From Forficula auricularia (Eukaryota; Arthropoda; Insecta; Dermaptera; Forficulidae), in the NCBI GenBank assembly GCA_024734495.1, contig JALMQS010000916.1, positions 1,341,183-1,405,182 of the forward strand: a stretch of DNA of 64,000 nt, read 5' to 3'. This document shows, piece after piece, positions 63,500 through 64,000 of this stretch (position 1 is its first letter; each line of letters begins with the position of its first letter). The notes beneath the pieces are model-generated. The model was not told the origin of the DNA. It saw only the letters and a list, made by a program, of their open reading frames with translations, and searched no databases. The position numbers and the translations under genes were made by a program.

Positions 63500-64000
63500 T
63501 AATATATTACAGGAGTTTTTTTATAGAGTACTCTCATTATTCTTAGTAATTATCTTGCAAATTACCTTATTCTAAATTTCTGGCTCTTTTTTACTTCAAT
63601 GATATTATGTCCCCATGTTCTTCGAGGTCTTTCTTATTTCAGTGGATGATACATGTTCACTCCCTTCGCCTATCGCAATGTGTCTATTTTTAATGATTTT
63701 GACAATCAAATTACGAAAATAAAAAAATTTGTTGCTCTAAAAATTTCCAGCCCACTTGCATTTAAATTTTAACTAGCCCATATTTGTATATTCGGGTCTA
63801 AATCGACTTTCGTGAATGCTTGCTTACCTATTCAGTCCCTCAAGAAACGCTACTCTTCAAATGTACAAACAATAATTTTTCAAAAAATTTATCTTCTAAA
63901 GATTATGAACTCACAAAAACACTTTAGTTTTTTTTTTGAAAATGTAAAAAATGAAAGTTTGGTCATTTTTTAACCAGCTATGTATATTAATTTATTCTGT
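63500..64000. other. Unassigned sequence at the window end
   Basis: No gene, RNA or repeat end that I can support. Confidence 0.4.

Overview
The window looks like nuclear DNA of an arthropod, most likely an insect. It is strongly AT-rich, has spliced genes with long introns, contains a MADF-BESS gene (a family expanded in insects), and is packed with arthropod-type transposable elements. I see no bacterial operon, rRNA, tRNA, CRISPR or viral gene.

Two host genes can be supported, both on the minus strand. (1) A four-exon MADF-BESS gene runs from 60401 (or 60657) down to 48479. Its exons join in frame to a 297-residue protein (308 with the alternative first exon), and a poly(A) signal follows the stop. 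Its first intron appears to be a 66-base GC-AG intron. (2) Two phase-1 exons at 13185-13021 and 9180-8944 join in frame to a transmembrane segment, a Cys-rich juxtamembrane stretch and an acidic linker. This resembles a synaptotagmin-14/16-like protein; its other exons were not found.

Almost everything else is repeats in nested layers. 1-8 kb: a foldback family sharing the end CGACTTCAAAA, a Harbinger-type MITE, LINE relics. 9-16 kb: LINE tails, a ~120-base tandem repeat, nested hammerhead-bearing elements. 16-18 kb: hAT relic with a 670-base palindrome. 19-24 kb: foldback copy, deleted mariner, Helitron-like end. 24.5-27.5 kb: a ~180-base satellite arranged as a giant inverted repeat and hit twice by hammerhead palindromes. 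27.5-34 kb: LINE, Penelope and mariner relics. 34.5-45 kb: MITEs, hAT, a hammerhead palindrome, a nested Penelope stack with a SINE inside, a piggyBac-type MITE. 45-50.6 kb: Tc/mariner element split by a LINE, hAT MITE, Tigger. 52-64 kb: more foldback copies, a tandem expansion, a hammerhead palindrome, a Helitron-like element.

The most interesting signal is a set of hammerhead-ribozyme-like motifs (about eighteen sites, several with intact cores) from at least six sequence families. They sit in Penelope-like elements or in short palindromic elements derived from them. Many of these insertions have 12-14 base target-site duplications and carry one ribozyme per arm in opposite orientation, so transcripts of both strands would contain a ribozyme plus its own antisense.
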